DNA of 64,000 bases from Gracilimonas tropica DSM 19535 (GCF_000375425.1 NZ_AQXG01000002.1:575712-639711), one strand, 5' to 3'; positions 18,198-27,275 are shown, numbered from the stretch's first letter. Numbers and translations are program-made. The notes: generated from the letters alone by a model not told the origin.

Positions 18198-18839
18198 TTG
18201 TTACAAAATAATTTTCACAAATATTTACAAAAACGGTTAAATCACTCTCTCCCAGGAAGAAAGGCGCAAAGAAAAATGGCCCCCTTTCCCATCAATGGAA
18301 ACAATAGCCCCCGAAATTATGAACCGGCCAATGACGATTTTCGAAACAGCAGTGTTTTGGTACCTGTCATTACCTGGAAAGAAGAACTGGAAGTACTTTT
18401 CACGCTGCGAACCAAGACTATCAATCACGGCGGACAACTTAGTTTTCCGGGTGGCGGCAAAGAAGGAGATGAAACCATCGAAGAGACCGCACTCAGGGAA
18501 GCGCAGGAAGAAATTGGCTTGCACCCCCAATTTGCAGAGGTACTTGGAAGGCTGACTCCGCTTTATGTCGGTCATTCCGACAATATGGTAACCCCTGTAG
18601 TGGCTTTATTGACCGAAAAGCAGGAATTCACCCGTAACCCTAACGAAGTGGATGAGATCATCACGGTTCCGCTTCGGGATTTTATCTCTAACCAACTCTT
18701 GATCACTGAAGAATGGAAACTGCGCGATGTTCCTTACAAAGTTCCTTTTTGGGATATACACCACGTTCCACTTTGGGGTGCCACAGCCATGATGATGAGT
18801 GAGTTTGTGGAGATTACCCGTGATTTTTTTACAGAATAG
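18198..18839 (+). CDS. NUDIX hydrolase, CoA pyrophosphatase-like
   Basis: A 213-residue NUDIX protein. The NUDIX box is GGGKEGDETIEETALREAQE followed by EIG, with the preceding NHGGQLSFPGG pattern that, in NudL/PCD1-type enzymes, accompanies hydrolysis of CoA and its esters to phosphopantetheine and 3',5'-ADP. Upstream, SSVLVPVITWKEELEVLFTL forms the first NUDIX strands. Cytoplasmic. It runs divergently from the subtilase gene; the 165-bp spacer carries both promoters. The downstream reductase gene follows in the same direction after a spacer with a short repeat copy. CoA specificity is inferred from the motif only. Confidence 0.82.
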   Translation: MLQNNFHKYLQKRLNHSLPGRKAQRKMAPFPINGNNSPRNYEPANDDFRNSSVLVPVITWKEELEVLFTLRTKTINHGGQLSFPGGGKEGDETIEETALREAQEEIGLHPQFAEVLGRLTPLYVGHSDNMVTPVVALLTEKQEFTRNPNEVDEIITVPLRDFISNQLLITEEWKLRDVPYKVPFWDIHHVPLWGATAMMMSEFVEITRDFFTE

Positions 18840-18860
18840 CTGTCAGCTTTCAAGCTTCAG
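18837..18860. repeat. Degenerate spacer repeat R2, copy at NUDIX stop codon
   Basis: TAGCTGTCAGCTTTCAAGCT starts with the TAG stop of the NUDIX gene. It matches the arm at 19892-19923 (TTAGCTATCAGCTTTCATAC). Confidence 0.4.
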
Positions 18861-18958
18861 TTATATGCCTATCTTTTTTTGAAATGAAATTCGGGCTGAT
18901 TGCAAAAATCAAAACCTGTAATTCTTATCTTCTTGACTCACTTAAAACAAAGCCATTT

Positions 18959-19888
18959 ATGTCCCTGTTACTCGTAGCAAAAAAACGTGATTTCAGTTCC
19001 CTTGAGAATGCACTGCTTGAAAAAGATCCAAACTTAGATGTAGAAATCTGGCCTCGGGTTGACAAGAAAGAACGTGTGACTTTTGCGGTATGCTGGGATC
19101 ACCCCGAAAAAGTATTAGGTAACTACCCCAATTTGCGGGCCGTTTCCTCTTTGGGAGCCGGTGTCAATCATTTATTGGATGATAAAAGCCTGGATGACGA
19201 CGTTCCAATCTGCCGGCTCATCACCGGTTCATTACAAGAGCAGATGGCCGAGTATGTGTTGAATGCGATCCTGAATTACCGCCATAATTTTTATGATTAT
19301 GTGGAATTGAAAAAGAAGGGATCTTGGGAACAGAAAGGCATCATTCCAAAAGATAACACCTCAGTGGGCATCATGGGTTTAGGGGAAATGGGAAAACATG
19401 TTGCAACATTATTGGAGCAACAAGGATACAAAGTTTCCGGCTGGAGCCGCTCAAAAAAAGAGCTTAAAGGTATGGACTCTTTTGCCGGCAAAGAAGAACT
19501 CGATCCTTTTCTGAACGCAACTAACATTCTTATAAACCTGCTTCCCCTCACACCGGAAACCGATGGAATTCTGGATCTTGAACTTTTTAAAAAACTAAAA
19601 AAGCCAGGCTATCTGATCAACGTGGGCCGTGGAGATCATCTCGTGGAAGAAGACCTTATCTATGCTTTTGACATGGGGTATCTGCAGGGTGCTTGCCTGG
19701 ATGTTTTTGAGGAAGAACCCCTGCCCAAAAACCATTCCTTCTGGAATAGGAAGCAAATTATGATCACCCCTCATGTAGCTGCTATTACTCCTGCAAAGGA
19801 AGCTGCTGAATTGTTGGTTGAAAACTATAAACGAGCTATGTCTGGAATGGAATTGTTGTATGAAGTAGATAGAGAAAGAGGGTATTGA
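18959..19888 (+). CDS. Glyoxylate/hydroxypyruvate reductase (GhrA-like D-2-hydroxyacid dehydrogenase)
   Basis: About 309 residues from MSLLLVAKKRDFSSLENALL; the open frame begins 75 bases upstream but that stretch does not resemble the family. Rossmann motif VGIMGLGEMGKHVATLLEQQ, INVGRGDHLVEEDLIYAFD, LDVFEEEPLPKNHSFWN and ITPHVAAITPAKEA with the catalytic His; substrate Arg/Glu are in the usual places. GhrA-type enzymes reduce glyoxylate and hydroxypyruvate with NADPH in the cytoplasm. It is followed by a convergent CrcB gene across an inverted repeat spacer. A link to the glycerate kinase at 4-5 kb is plausible through glycerate metabolism, but they are not in one operon. Confidence 0.87.
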   Translation: MSLLLVAKKRDFSSLENALLEKDPNLDVEIWPRVDKKERVTFAVCWDHPEKVLGNYPNLRAVSSLGAGVNHLLDDKSLDDDVPICRLITGSLQEQMAEYVLNAILNYRHNFYDYVELKKKGSWEQKGIIPKDNTSVGIMGLGEMGKHVATLLEQQGYKVSGWSRSKKELKGMDSFAGKEELDPFLNATNILINLLPLTPETDGILDLELFKKLKKPGYLINVGRGDHLVEEDLIYAFDMGYLQGACLDVFEEEPLPKNHSFWNRKQIMITPHVAAITPAKEAAELLVENYKRAMSGMELLYEVDRERGY

Positions 19889-20022
19889 TTCTTAGCTATC
19901 AGCTTTCATACCTCAGCGATCAGTTTTACTTAGAATAAAAACAACGGAAATCTTAAATAAGACCGTACTATCTAAAACAGTTAGATAGCACTGAAAGCTA
20001 AAGACTGACGGCTAATAGTTAA
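19889..20022. repeat. Inverted pair of R2 repeats between convergent genes
   Basis: The arm at 19892-19923 (TTAGCTATCAGCTTTCATAC...) and an imperfect reverse-complement arm at 19984-20017 (CTGAAAGCTAAAGACTGACG inside) flank an A-rich centre. It sits exactly between the convergent GhrA-like and crcB genes and could fold as a bidirectional terminator-like hairpin, though the pairing is imperfect. Confidence 0.45.
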
Positions 20023-20415
20023 TCACCCAAACAACCTCACTGCCTGATATCCAAGCCATACAAATATCAATCCAAACACCACTTGTATTCCAAGGTTAGC
20101 GAGACTCATCAATAGTTTGCCATTTTCGAAAAGTAAAAAGGTTTCATGAGAGAAGGTCGAGAAGGTAGTAAATCCGCCCAGGATCCCTACAAAAATAAAC
20201 AAGCGTAATTCGGGATGGCCCCATGATTTGATCTCAAAAAATCCGGCTAAAAAACCGATGATGAGGCAGCCCAACAAGTTTGCTGTAATGGTTCCAACCG
20301 GAAATTTGGTATCCGGAAATTGAGACAGGGCAAAGAGCGAGATCAAATAACGAAAAACGGCTCCGATAAAACCACCGGAGCCGACTGCTATTATTTTGAT
20401 GAGGTCAACATTCAT
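20023..20415 (-). CDS. crcB: Fluoride channel CrcB/Fluc
   Basis: A 130-residue, four-helix membrane protein of the Fluc family that exports fluoride as a dual-topology dimer. Motifs: GSGGFIGAVFRYLISLF in TM1, TITANLLGCLIIGFLAGFFE in TM2 with the pore Asn, and GILGGFTTFSTFSHETFLLF with the phenylalanine-box and sodium-site region in TM3. Length is normal. Its start lies 2 bases beyond the ilvE stop, so it is likely co-transcribed with ilvE; no fluoride riboswitch is evident because there is no leader between them. Confidence 0.93.
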   Translation of the reverse strand: MNVDLIKIIAVGSGGFIGAVFRYLISLFALSQFPDTKFPVGTITANLLGCLIIGFLAGFFEIKSWGHPELRLFIFVGILGGFTTFSTFSHETFLLFENGKLLMSLANLGIQVVFGLIFVWLGYQAVRLFG

Positions 20416-20417
20416 GC

Positions 20418-21509
20418 TCAGATGCTCACTTTATGCACCCAGCCGAATTTGTCTTCCGAACGACCATATTGAATATCCGTGATGGCATCAAAGCACTTTT
20501 GAGCAAACTTACCGGGTTTCTCCCGATCCAGAGTTATGGTTTTTCCTTTGTGATGAATTAACCCTACCGGAGAGACCACGGCTGCGGTACCCGACCCAAA
20601 CACTTCTTTAAGCGTTCCATCTGCATGCGCCTCAAACAATTCATCGATCGTGATGCGGCGTTCTTCCACATTCAGCCCCCATTCCTTAGCGAGAGCGATC
20701 ACAGAACGACGGGTTACCCCCGGAAGTATGGATCCGGTAAGCGCCGGTGTTACCAGGGTATCACCAATTAGGAAATGAATGTTCATGGTTCCCACTTCCT
20801 CAATATATTTATGCTCTTTTGCATCCAGCCACAGTACTTGTGTGTAGCCGTCTTCTTTAGCTTTTTTAGCCGGGAGAAAACTTCCGGCATAATTTCCGGC
20901 TGCTTTGGCTTCCCCGGTTCCACCCTTAACTGCCCGAACATATTCATCCGTGGTAGTTAATGAGACGGGATTAAAGCCCTCAGCATAGTATGCTCCTACC
21001 GGGGAAGTAATAATTTGGTAGGTAAATTTATCAGAAGAGCGGGCAGCCAGCAGATCATCCGAAGCAAATATAAATGGACGAATGTATAATGCCGTTCCGG
21101 CCTTTTTCGGGATCCACTGATGATCTAATTTTATGAGTGATTCCAGTGCATCAATGAACATCTCGTATTCGGTTTCAGGGATGCACATTCTGCGGCAGGA
21201 ATTATTGAAACGTTCATGGTGGGTCTTCGGCCTGAAGATATGAACCGTTTGCTCATCCACATAGTAGGCTTTCATTCCTTCAAATACAGCCTGCCCGTAA
21301 TGCAGTACATTCATGGCCGGAGTGATCTCAAAAGGACCGTAAGGTTTTATGACCGGCTTTCCCCAATTACCGTCCACATGGTGCATTTCAAACATGTGGT
21401 CTGAGAATTTTCGGCCAAACACAAGGTTATTAAAATCAACCTCATGAATGCGGCTTTTTTCGACGGGTTTTATGTTTATATCGGTATTGGAAATAATCTC
21501 ATTCATCAT
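20418..21509 (-). CDS. ilvE: Branched-chain amino acid aminotransferase
   Basis: A 363-residue type II BCAT, catalysing the last transamination of leucine, isoleucine and valine with glutamate. Motifs: NVLHYGQAVFEGMKAYYVDE, the PLP-lysine region GGTGEAKAAGNYAGSFLPAK, QVLWLDAKEHKYIEEVGTMN and SGTAAVVSPVG. The family is found widely in eukaryotes and Gram-positives/Bacteroidetes and is ~355-365 residues long. Cytoplasmic. Alternative start one codon later. Followed closely by crcB. The separate class IV aminotransferase at 7265-8188 is much more distant in sequence and probably has another substrate. Confidence 0.95.
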   Translation of the reverse strand: MMNEIISNTDINIKPVEKSRIHEVDFNNLVFGRKFSDHMFEMHHVDGNWGKPVIKPYGPFEITPAMNVLHYGQAVFEGMKAYYVDEQTVHIFRPKTHHERFNNSCRRMCIPETEYEMFIDALESLIKLDHQWIPKKAGTALYIRPFIFASDDLLAARSSDKFTYQIITSPVGAYYAEGFNPVSLTTTDEYVRAVKGGTGEAKAAGNYAGSFLPAKKAKEDGYTQVLWLDAKEHKYIEEVGTMNIHFLIGDTLVTPALTGSILPGVTRRSVIALAKEWGLNVEERRITIDELFEAHADGTLKEVFGSGTAAVVSPVGLIHHKGKTITLDREKPGKFAQKCFDAITDIQYGRSEDKFGWVHKVSI

Positions 21510-21576
21510 ACTTTTAAAATAACACGTTTCGGATTAAATAACAGTGCCGGCCTCATTAATAATGGTTAAAAGGAGA

Positions 21577-24378
21577 TCATCCTGTACTCTGCATGGCAGC
21601 TGCTATTCCATTGATATTCAGGAACAGTACTTCAGTAAGTTCCTCTTTTTGTTTATTTGATTCTGCTTTTTTCCATCGTTTCAACAATTCAGCCTGAATA
21701 AAATTCAGCGGATAGGTAAACGGATTACGAAACGAGATCGAGTTCTGTATCACTTTGTTGTGATCCAAAATATGCTCATAACCGGTAATAGATGTAACCC
21801 ATTTTTCGGTCTGATTAAACTGATCTGTCAGTTTTTGATGAAACGGCTCTCCTTCACGATTGTAAAGCGCAGATGTTGCAAGGTGAGTCCGGGCCATCTC
21901 GCGTTGGGAATTGTTTAATACAGTTTTGAAGAACGTCCACTCTTTATTCCATTTCTTGAGGATCTCGAGCGCATTGCTGTGCTCCTTTTGAACGGCATCG
22001 AGGCCTTCTGAAAAACCATACCAGCCCGGTGCATTATACCGAACCTGTGTCCATGCAAATACCCAGGGAATTGCTCTTAAGGTGTCGAAAGTCATTTCAT
22101 CGGAAGAACCCCGAGAAACAGGCCGGGAAGCGATCGGCAGTTTCCCAATATGCTCAATTGGGGTGATGGCCGAATACCAATCCCAAAAATCGGGGTCATC
22201 GATCAGGTCACGATAGGCTTTCATGGAAGTTTCCGCCAGTTCCTCAATGATGGCACGTTCTCCTTCTTTTCCGGAAAGATAGCCGGGAGATTCAGAATAT
22301 TGAGCCATAGTTACACGAGCCATCGCGTTTACAATTTGTTCGAGGTGGCGGTGGGTGATTGACGACAGCATATAACGGAATGAGATCACTTCTCCCTGTT
22401 CCGTAAAACGAATACGTCCATTGTTGGCCACAGCCGGCATCGCTACAATAGCCTGATTCGACTGCCCTCCTCCACGTCCCACGGTTCCACCCCGGCCATG
22501 GAATAACCTGAAATCGACATTATGTTCCCGGCAAACAGTCCCAAGTTCATACTGTGCCTTATTGAGCGCCCAATTGGCCATCCAATAACCACCGTCTTTG
22601 TTGGAATCGGAGTAGCCGAGCATGATTTCCTGGAATCCGTTACGGGATTTTAGATGATTGGCGTACAGTTTGTGCTCGTACATTTGTCCCATCAGGTCTG
22701 CACTTTTTTCAAGATCTTCGATGGTTTCAAAAAGAGGCACTACATCGAGCTGACTTTCCACTTCGCCATTTTCGGAACGCCATAATCCCACTTCCTTGGC
22801 GATGAGCATCACTTCCAGCATATCGCTAATGCCGTGCGTCATACTGATGATATAACTTCCAAAGATATCCGGATTCAATTGCAGCATATCCCGGATCTCT
22901 TCAAACACGGTCATCACTTTGGAAGCCACTTCAGAACGTTTGCTTTGAACCGGACTAAGCGGGCGCGGATTTGAAAGCTCATTCACCAACAGCTCGATCT
23001 TCTCCTCCTCACTAAGCTCGCTGTAATTATCAACTACTTTTGCTTTATGAAGTAATTCCTGTACCGTTTCTTCATGCAAACGGCTATGCTGACGGATGTC
23101 CAGCGCACTCAGGTGAAAGCCAAAGGTTTTGGCACGAATGATCAGATCCTGAAGCTTGCCCTGCTCATTCAAACCCGGCAATCCATTTTCAGCCAAGCTG
23201 TCACGGATTAGCTGCAGATCCGCAATAAATTCCTGTGCAGTATACTTCACAGATTTTTCAAGGATCTCTTTCTTATCGCCATCCAGTGCATCAAGCAGAA
23301 ACTGCACCTTTTCCATGATGTGCGCCACTTTTCGGCGATACAATTCATGCTTGTATCGTTTTTTTATCCGGTTATCGATCGGAAAGTTCTTCTCATCTTC
23401 TTTCAACGATTTGCTAAGAGCTTCAGAAACAGCCGTTTGTTTATCTGAAACACTCAAATACCTTCGAAGCTCATTCAACTCATCCAGGTACATACTCAGC
23501 ACCGTTTTACGCTGCTGAACTACGGTATCCCAGGTTACACTGGAAGTTACATTTGGATTTCCATCCCGGTCACTCCCGATCCACGAACGATATTTCAGCA
23601 CGATGGGTACTTCGGGCCGTTTATTATAATAGGTATCAAAAGCCTGACGAATATCACGATAAAGAACCGGAATGGAATCCCAGATAGAGTGCGTGAAATA
23701 GAATAACCCGTTTTCCACTTCATCCTCCACCGAAAGTCGTTCAGCTCGCACTTCATCGGTCAGTAACAACAAATTCAATTGGTTATGGATCTCCCGGCGA
23801 AGATCAATTTTTTCATCCGGGGTGATATCACTGTCGCCCAGGCGGGAGATCATGGATGCCAATTCCTGTTGCTTCAGCAATACACTTCTTCGGCGAGCTT
23901 CGGTGGGGTGAGCCGTGATCGTTGGCTGAATGTCCATCTGGCGGAACACATCCAGCGCTTCTTCGTAGCTGTACCCGGCCTCTTTCATTCGGTAAACGGC
24001 TTCTGCAATACTTTCTTTTCGGGGAGATTCCGGGGTTTCTTCAAACTCCCTGCTTCGGTTCACCCGACTAATTTCATGCTGCTCCAGCGAGTTCACCAAA
24101 TGAAAAAACGTAGTGTACATTTGAAGTACACTTTTAATCTCAGTCAGCGAAAGATCGCTCATTTCCCGTTGAAGCCGAGCCAACACTTTCTCGTTTCCTT
24201 TATCAAGTGCTTCCATGCTCTCCACAGGCAGCCGGCCTAATTTTTTTAGCAGCTCCTCCCCGTGTTTTTCAGTTACCAACTCTTCCAGGATCTCCGTTAA
24301 ACTAATAACACGCTTTGACAGATTTTGGCTAATTCCACTGCTCTCGGCCAGTTTTTGGACGGTTTCTTTCCAATACAT
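21577..24378 (-). CDS. ppc: Phosphoenolpyruvate carboxylase
   Basis: A 933-residue enzyme that carboxylates PEP to oxaloacetate, the anaplerotic entry to the TCA cycle. Signature segments are PTITAHPTEARRRSVLLKQQ (catalytic His), YRSWIGSDRDGNPNVTSSVT, GYSDSNKDGGYWMANWALNK, RLFHGRGGTVGRGGGQSNQA (glycine-rich PEP loop) and PIASRPVSRG. The C-terminus ends INGIAAAMQSTG, matching the family's conserved C-terminal NGIAxGxxxTG with one change. Length is in the normal range. It is monocistronic, or forms the first gene of a leftward unit with ilvE (67-base spacer). Confidence 0.97.
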   Translation of the reverse strand: MYWKETVQKLAESSGISQNLSKRVISLTEILEELVTEKHGEELLKKLGRLPVESMEALDKGNEKVLARLQREMSDLSLTEIKSVLQMYTTFFHLVNSLEQHEISRVNRSREFEETPESPRKESIAEAVYRMKEAGYSYEEALDVFRQMDIQPTITAHPTEARRRSVLLKQQELASMISRLGDSDITPDEKIDLRREIHNQLNLLLLTDEVRAERLSVEDEVENGLFYFTHSIWDSIPVLYRDIRQAFDTYYNKRPEVPIVLKYRSWIGSDRDGNPNVTSSVTWDTVVQQRKTVLSMYLDELNELRRYLSVSDKQTAVSEALSKSLKEDEKNFPIDNRIKKRYKHELYRRKVAHIMEKVQFLLDALDGDKKEILEKSVKYTAQEFIADLQLIRDSLAENGLPGLNEQGKLQDLIIRAKTFGFHLSALDIRQHSRLHEETVQELLHKAKVVDNYSELSEEEKIELLVNELSNPRPLSPVQSKRSEVASKVMTVFEEIRDMLQLNPDIFGSYIISMTHGISDMLEVMLIAKEVGLWRSENGEVESQLDVVPLFETIEDLEKSADLMGQMYEHKLYANHLKSRNGFQEIMLGYSDSNKDGGYWMANWALNKAQYELGTVCREHNVDFRLFHGRGGTVGRGGGQSNQAIVAMPAVANNGRIRFTEQGEVISFRYMLSSITHRHLEQIVNAMARVTMAQYSESPGYLSGKEGERAIIEELAETSMKAYRDLIDDPDFWDWYSAITPIEHIGKLPIASRPVSRGSSDEMTFDTLRAIPWVFAWTQVRYNAPGWYGFSEGLDAVQKEHSNALEILKKWNKEWTFFKTVLNNSQREMARTHLATSALYNREGEPFHQKLTDQFNQTEKWVTSITGYEHILDHNKVIQNSISFRNPFTYPLNFIQAELLKRWKKAESNKQKEELTEVLFLNINGIAAAMQSTG

Positions 24379-24481
24379 ACAATAAAATTTAGTTAATGAG
24401 TAAGTGAGTGTGATGAGACTTAGAAACTAATAAAGTATTGGGTATTTTCGGAATCTGAACCAATTTAATTTAAGATACACC

Positions 24482-25078
24482 ATGAAAAAACGCTGCAACT
24501 GGGCTGACGATACCTTTCCTGAATACATCCAATATCACGACAAAGAATGGGGAGTTCCTGTACATGACGACCAAACTCATTTTGAATTTTTGATACTTGA
24601 AGGAGCTCAAGCCGGCTTGAGCTGGTCAACCATCCTTAAACGGCGCGATGGTTACCGAAAAGCCTTTGCGAATTTCGATCCTGAGAAGGTTGCCCGGTTT
24701 GATGAAGCTAAGGTTCAGGAATTGCTTCAATATGAAGGCATTATTCGCAATAAGCTCAAAGTCAGGTCCGCTGTAACCAACGCTCAGCTATTTCTGGAAA
24801 TTCAGGAAGAATTCGGCAGTTTTGATGCATACATCTGGCAGTTTGTTGGGGGCGAGCCGATTATCAATCACTGGGAAAACATGAAGGAAGTCCCCGCCAG
24901 CACCAAAGAATCAGATGCCCTCAGCAAAGACCTCAAAAAGCGCGGATTCAAATTCACCGGAAGCACCATCATGTACGCCCACATGCAAGCCTGTGGCTTG
25001 GTGATGGATCATACGGTGGATTGTTTTAGATATGAAGAATTGAATATCGAACAAGGAACATCCAACACTCAACATTGA
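24482..25078 (+). CDS. tag: DNA-3-methyladenine glycosylase I
   Basis: A 198-residue base-excision repair glycosylase removing 3-methyladenine. Recognised by the N-terminal zinc ligand region KKRCNWADDTFPEYIQYHDK with EWGVPVHDD, the FEFLILEGAQAGLSWSTILK helix with catalytic Glu, YRKAFANFDPEKVARF, and the C-terminal zinc ligands in MYAHMQACGLVMDHTVDCFR. The last ~13 residues (ELNIEQGTSNTQH) are odd: their codons lie inside the R1 spacer repeat, so the native C-terminus seems to have been extended or replaced by repeat sequence. It is convergent with the CstB-like gene to its right. Confidence 0.94.
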   Translation: MKKRCNWADDTFPEYIQYHDKEWGVPVHDDQTHFEFLILEGAQAGLSWSTILKRRDGYRKAFANFDPEKVARFDEAKVQELLQYEGIIRNKLKVRSAVTNAQLFLEIQEEFGSFDAYIWQFVGGEPIINHWENMKEVPASTKESDALSKDLKKRGFKFTGSTIMYAHMQACGLVMDHTVDCFRYEELNIEQGTSNTQH

Positions 25079-25080
25079 AC
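25043..25080. repeat. Degenerate spacer repeat R1 inside the tag 3' end
   Basis: AATATCGAACAAGGAACATC, continuing to 25080, encodes the last residues and stop of tag. It is in inverted orientation to the copy at 25173-25204 and closely matches 39176-39206 (AACATCGAACAAGGAATATC). Confidence 0.6.
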
Positions 25081-25099
25081 TACCTAATTCTTATCAACC

Positions 25100-25158
25100 C
25101 CTCGTTACGCAGGTCCTCCTTCGTAACGAGGTCCCGGAAGCTCCGGCTTGGCAACGAG
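25100..25158. repeat. Hairpin spacer between convergent tag and CstB-like genes
   Basis: A perfect 10-bp stem, CCTCGTTACG (25100-25109) with CGTAACGAGG (25122-25131), 12-base loop, followed by AAGCTCCGGCTTGGCAACGA at 25138-25157, which shares 16 bases in reverse complement with the hairpin at 27341-27366. These look like members of a further spacer-repeat family (R3). Confidence 0.5.
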
Positions 25159-25172
25159 GAAAAAAATTCTGC

Positions 25173-25204
25173 CTTCGATGTTCGGTGTTCAATGTTCGAT
25201 ATTC
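25173..25204. repeat. Degenerate spacer repeat R1 inside CstB-like gene 3' end
   Basis: CCTTCGATGTTCGGTGTTCA and onward. In reverse complement it reads GAATATCGAACATTGAACAC and supplies the last four codons (NIEH) and stop of the leftward gene. It forms an inverted pair with 25043-25080. Confidence 0.6.
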
Positions 25205-26604
25205 TTCCCGAGCCACTGCTCGATCAAATCATCCACGTATTTTACAGCAAAATCAGCTCTCTCAAGCATGGCAGAGGCTACTGCAGATCTGGCACCGGAG
25301 CGGCAGGAAACCATCACCGGTTTGTCTTTGGGGACTTCATCCATCCTATCTAACAACCGGGTATGAGCAATATTTAATGCGCCGGGAATGTGGCCTTCTT
25401 CAAATTCTGATTGTTTCCGGACATCCAGCAAATAGGCTTCTCCGGATTGCAGGTATTCTTCCGTTCTTTCGAAGTCGATGGTTTCTGTGGAGAATAACTC
25501 TCCGCCCCTTTCAGCAAATTCTTCAAGTTGAGCTGGAGTAGCGTATCCTGAGATATTATCTAATCCAATGCGGATGAGATCCAGTTTGGCTTCTTCTACT
25601 TTGTCTTCCTCAACAATCAAAAAGATCTGCTCCTCTTCTTTAATGTAAGATCCGGCCACGGTATTGAATGCCTTATTCAACGGCGACAGCAACGATCCCT
25701 GAATATGTCCGTCCATAAACGCATGCCGATCTCTGGTATCCAAAATAACTGATTGCGACAATCTTACCTGGCCAATGATTTGCTCCACCGTCATGTTTTT
25801 GGGCTTGGGAACTTCATCTAAAACAGCCGGGCCTTGTTTGTTGTCACGCTTCATGCGGGTAAAATACAAGGGCGGTTCAGGCTGACCATCCAAAATGTAA
25901 TCCACAAAACTCTGTTCAGTGATGGCTGCCTTGATTGAGTCGTTAAATCGCTGTTCGTACCCCACAGTAGATTCCGGTATAGCTCCCAGCGCTTTTCCGC
26001 AAGCACTTCCGGCTCCGTGACCCGGCCAAACCTGCCAATACTCCGGCATTTGTTTGAACTGTAGTATGGAATGGTACATCACTTTGGCTGATTCTTTCAT
26101 CGCACCTTGTTGTCCTGCTGCGGTTTCCAGCAGATCGGGTCGGCCCACATCTCCCACAAAAATGAAATCACCTGACAGAATGCCCATCGGTTCATCCGTA
26201 GCTGCACCATCTGTCACCAAAAAGCAGAGGTGCTCAGGCGTATGCCCCGGCGTATGTTTTGCCGTGAATTTGATGTTGCCAATGTCAAATTCATCCCCAT
26301 CTTTCAGCAACTGATGCTCGTAATCACTTCCAATCACCCACTCGTATTTCCAGTCGGCATCGCCTTCATCCGAAACCAACACCTTCACTCCATTTTCTGC
26401 AAACTCCCGCAATCCGGATAGATAGTCAGCATGAATATGCGTTTCCGTAGCAGCTACGATCTTCAGATTATTCTTCCCGGCAATACTGATATAGCGATTT
26501 ACATCCCGCATGGGATCTACGATGATCGCCTCTCCGGTAGCCTGACAACCGATCAGATATGCATACTGAGCTAATTTCTCCTCAAAGATCTGCTGAAAAA
26601 ACAT
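25189..26604 (-). CDS. CstB-like persulfide dioxygenase-rhodanese fusion (copy 1)
   Basis: A 471-residue, three-domain protein. Residues 1-~250 are a metallo-beta-lactamase fold persulfide dioxygenase (ETHIHADYLSGLREFAENG, then HTPGHTPEHLCFLV, SGDFIFVGDVGRPDLLE and WPGHGAGSACGKALG); the Tyr in HIHADY fits a single-iron PDO rather than a two-zinc hydrolase. Residues ~265-365 are a rhodanese-like domain without the active-site Cys (IFLIVEEDK replaces the loop). Residues ~380-470 are an active rhodanese, Cys in VMVSCRSGARSA. This order matches CstB of Staphylococcus, which converts persulfides to thiosulfate. It is separated from the rest of the sulfur island by a rightward methyltransferase gene. 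The C-terminal NIEH comes from the R1 repeat. Confidence 0.88.
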   Translation of the reverse strand: MFFQQIFEEKLAQYAYLIGCQATGEAIIVDPMRDVNRYISIAGKNNLKIVAATETHIHADYLSGLREFAENGVKVLVSDEGDADWKYEWVIGSDYEHQLLKDGDEFDIGNIKFTAKHTPGHTPEHLCFLVTDGAATDEPMGILSGDFIFVGDVGRPDLLETAAGQQGAMKESAKVMYHSILQFKQMPEYWQVWPGHGAGSACGKALGAIPESTVGYEQRFNDSIKAAITEQSFVDYILDGQPEPPLYFTRMKRDNKQGPAVLDEVPKPKNMTVEQIIGQVRLSQSVILDTRDRHAFMDGHIQGSLLSPLNKAFNTVAGSYIKEEEQIFLIVEEDKVEEAKLDLIRIGLDNISGYATPAQLEEFAERGGELFSTETIDFERTEEYLQSGEAYLLDVRKQSEFEEGHIPGALNIAHTRLLDRMDEVPKDKPVMVSCRSGARSAVASAMLERADFAVKYVDDLIEQWLGKNIEH

Positions 26605-26678
26605 GAATGGGTTTGTGTTATTTTACGTTTTTATGAGCCGGAAGAAAATACCACATCTTAACTCCATCGAAAACCATT

Positions 26679-27275
26679 ATGAAAGATTTTTGGAATGAAC
26701 GCTATTCAGAACCTGAATTTGTATATGGAACCGAACCCAATCACTTTTTTTCTGAGCAGTTAGATCAATTGAAACCCGGAAAACTCATCCTCCCTGCAGA
26801 TGGCGAAGGGCGGAATGCAGTGTACGCGGCTCAAAAAGGTTGGGAGGTACAAGCGGTGGATTACAGTTCATCTGCTCGAGAAAAAGCGCTGGAGTTAGCC
26901 AAAGAGAAAGGGATCGAAATCAGCTATGATCTTAGCGATCTCGCAGAATATGATTTCGGATCGGAGATTTATGATGCTGCGGCTTTCATCTATGTGCATT
27001 TACCGCGGTCGATCATTAAAGATGTTTACGCCAATGTGATCAAAAGTCTTAAGCCGGGCGCTAAAATTATGGTGGAAGTCTATTCCGTAAATCAGCTGGG
27101 ACGTGATTCCGGCGGACCAAAAGATGAACGGGTTTTATATACGGAAGAAAAACTTCGGGATCTGCTTTCCGGAACAGAGATCGAGTGGATGGAGGAAAAG
27201 GAAATTGATCTCAGTGAAGGTAAATATCACGTTGGGAAGGCTATGGTGATTCGGGCGATAGCCGTAAGGATTTAG
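26679..27275 (+). CDS. Class I SAM-dependent methyltransferase (TehB/thiopurine type)
   Basis: A 198-residue methyltransferase with MKDFWNERYSEPEFVYGTEP typical of the TehB-like/thiol methyltransferase group, the SAM-binding region LILPADGEGRNAVYAAQKGW (GxGxG variant DGEGRN), VQAVDYSSSAREKALELA for motif II and YDAAAFIYVHLPRS for motif IV. Proteins of this group methylate small thiols, selenium or tellurium compounds or thiopurines. Lying divergently from a CstB-like gene and inside a sulfur island, it may methylate sulfide or thiols as a parallel detoxification step, but that is an inference from context only. Confidence 0.75.
   Translation: MKDFWNERYSEPEFVYGTEPNHFFSEQLDQLKPGKLILPADGEGRNAVYAAQKGWEVQAVDYSSSAREKALELAKEKGIEISYDLSDLAEYDFGSEIYDAAAFIYVHLPRSIIKDVYANVIKSLKPGAKIMVEVYSVNQLGRDSGGPKDERVLYTEEKLRDLLSGTEIEWMEEKEIDLSEGKYHVGKAMVIRAIAVRI

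Noticed and set aside
18884-18958. N-terminal extension of the GhrA-like gene
   Set aside because: The added 25 residues do not match the family, and ATG 18959 begins the conserved first strand.
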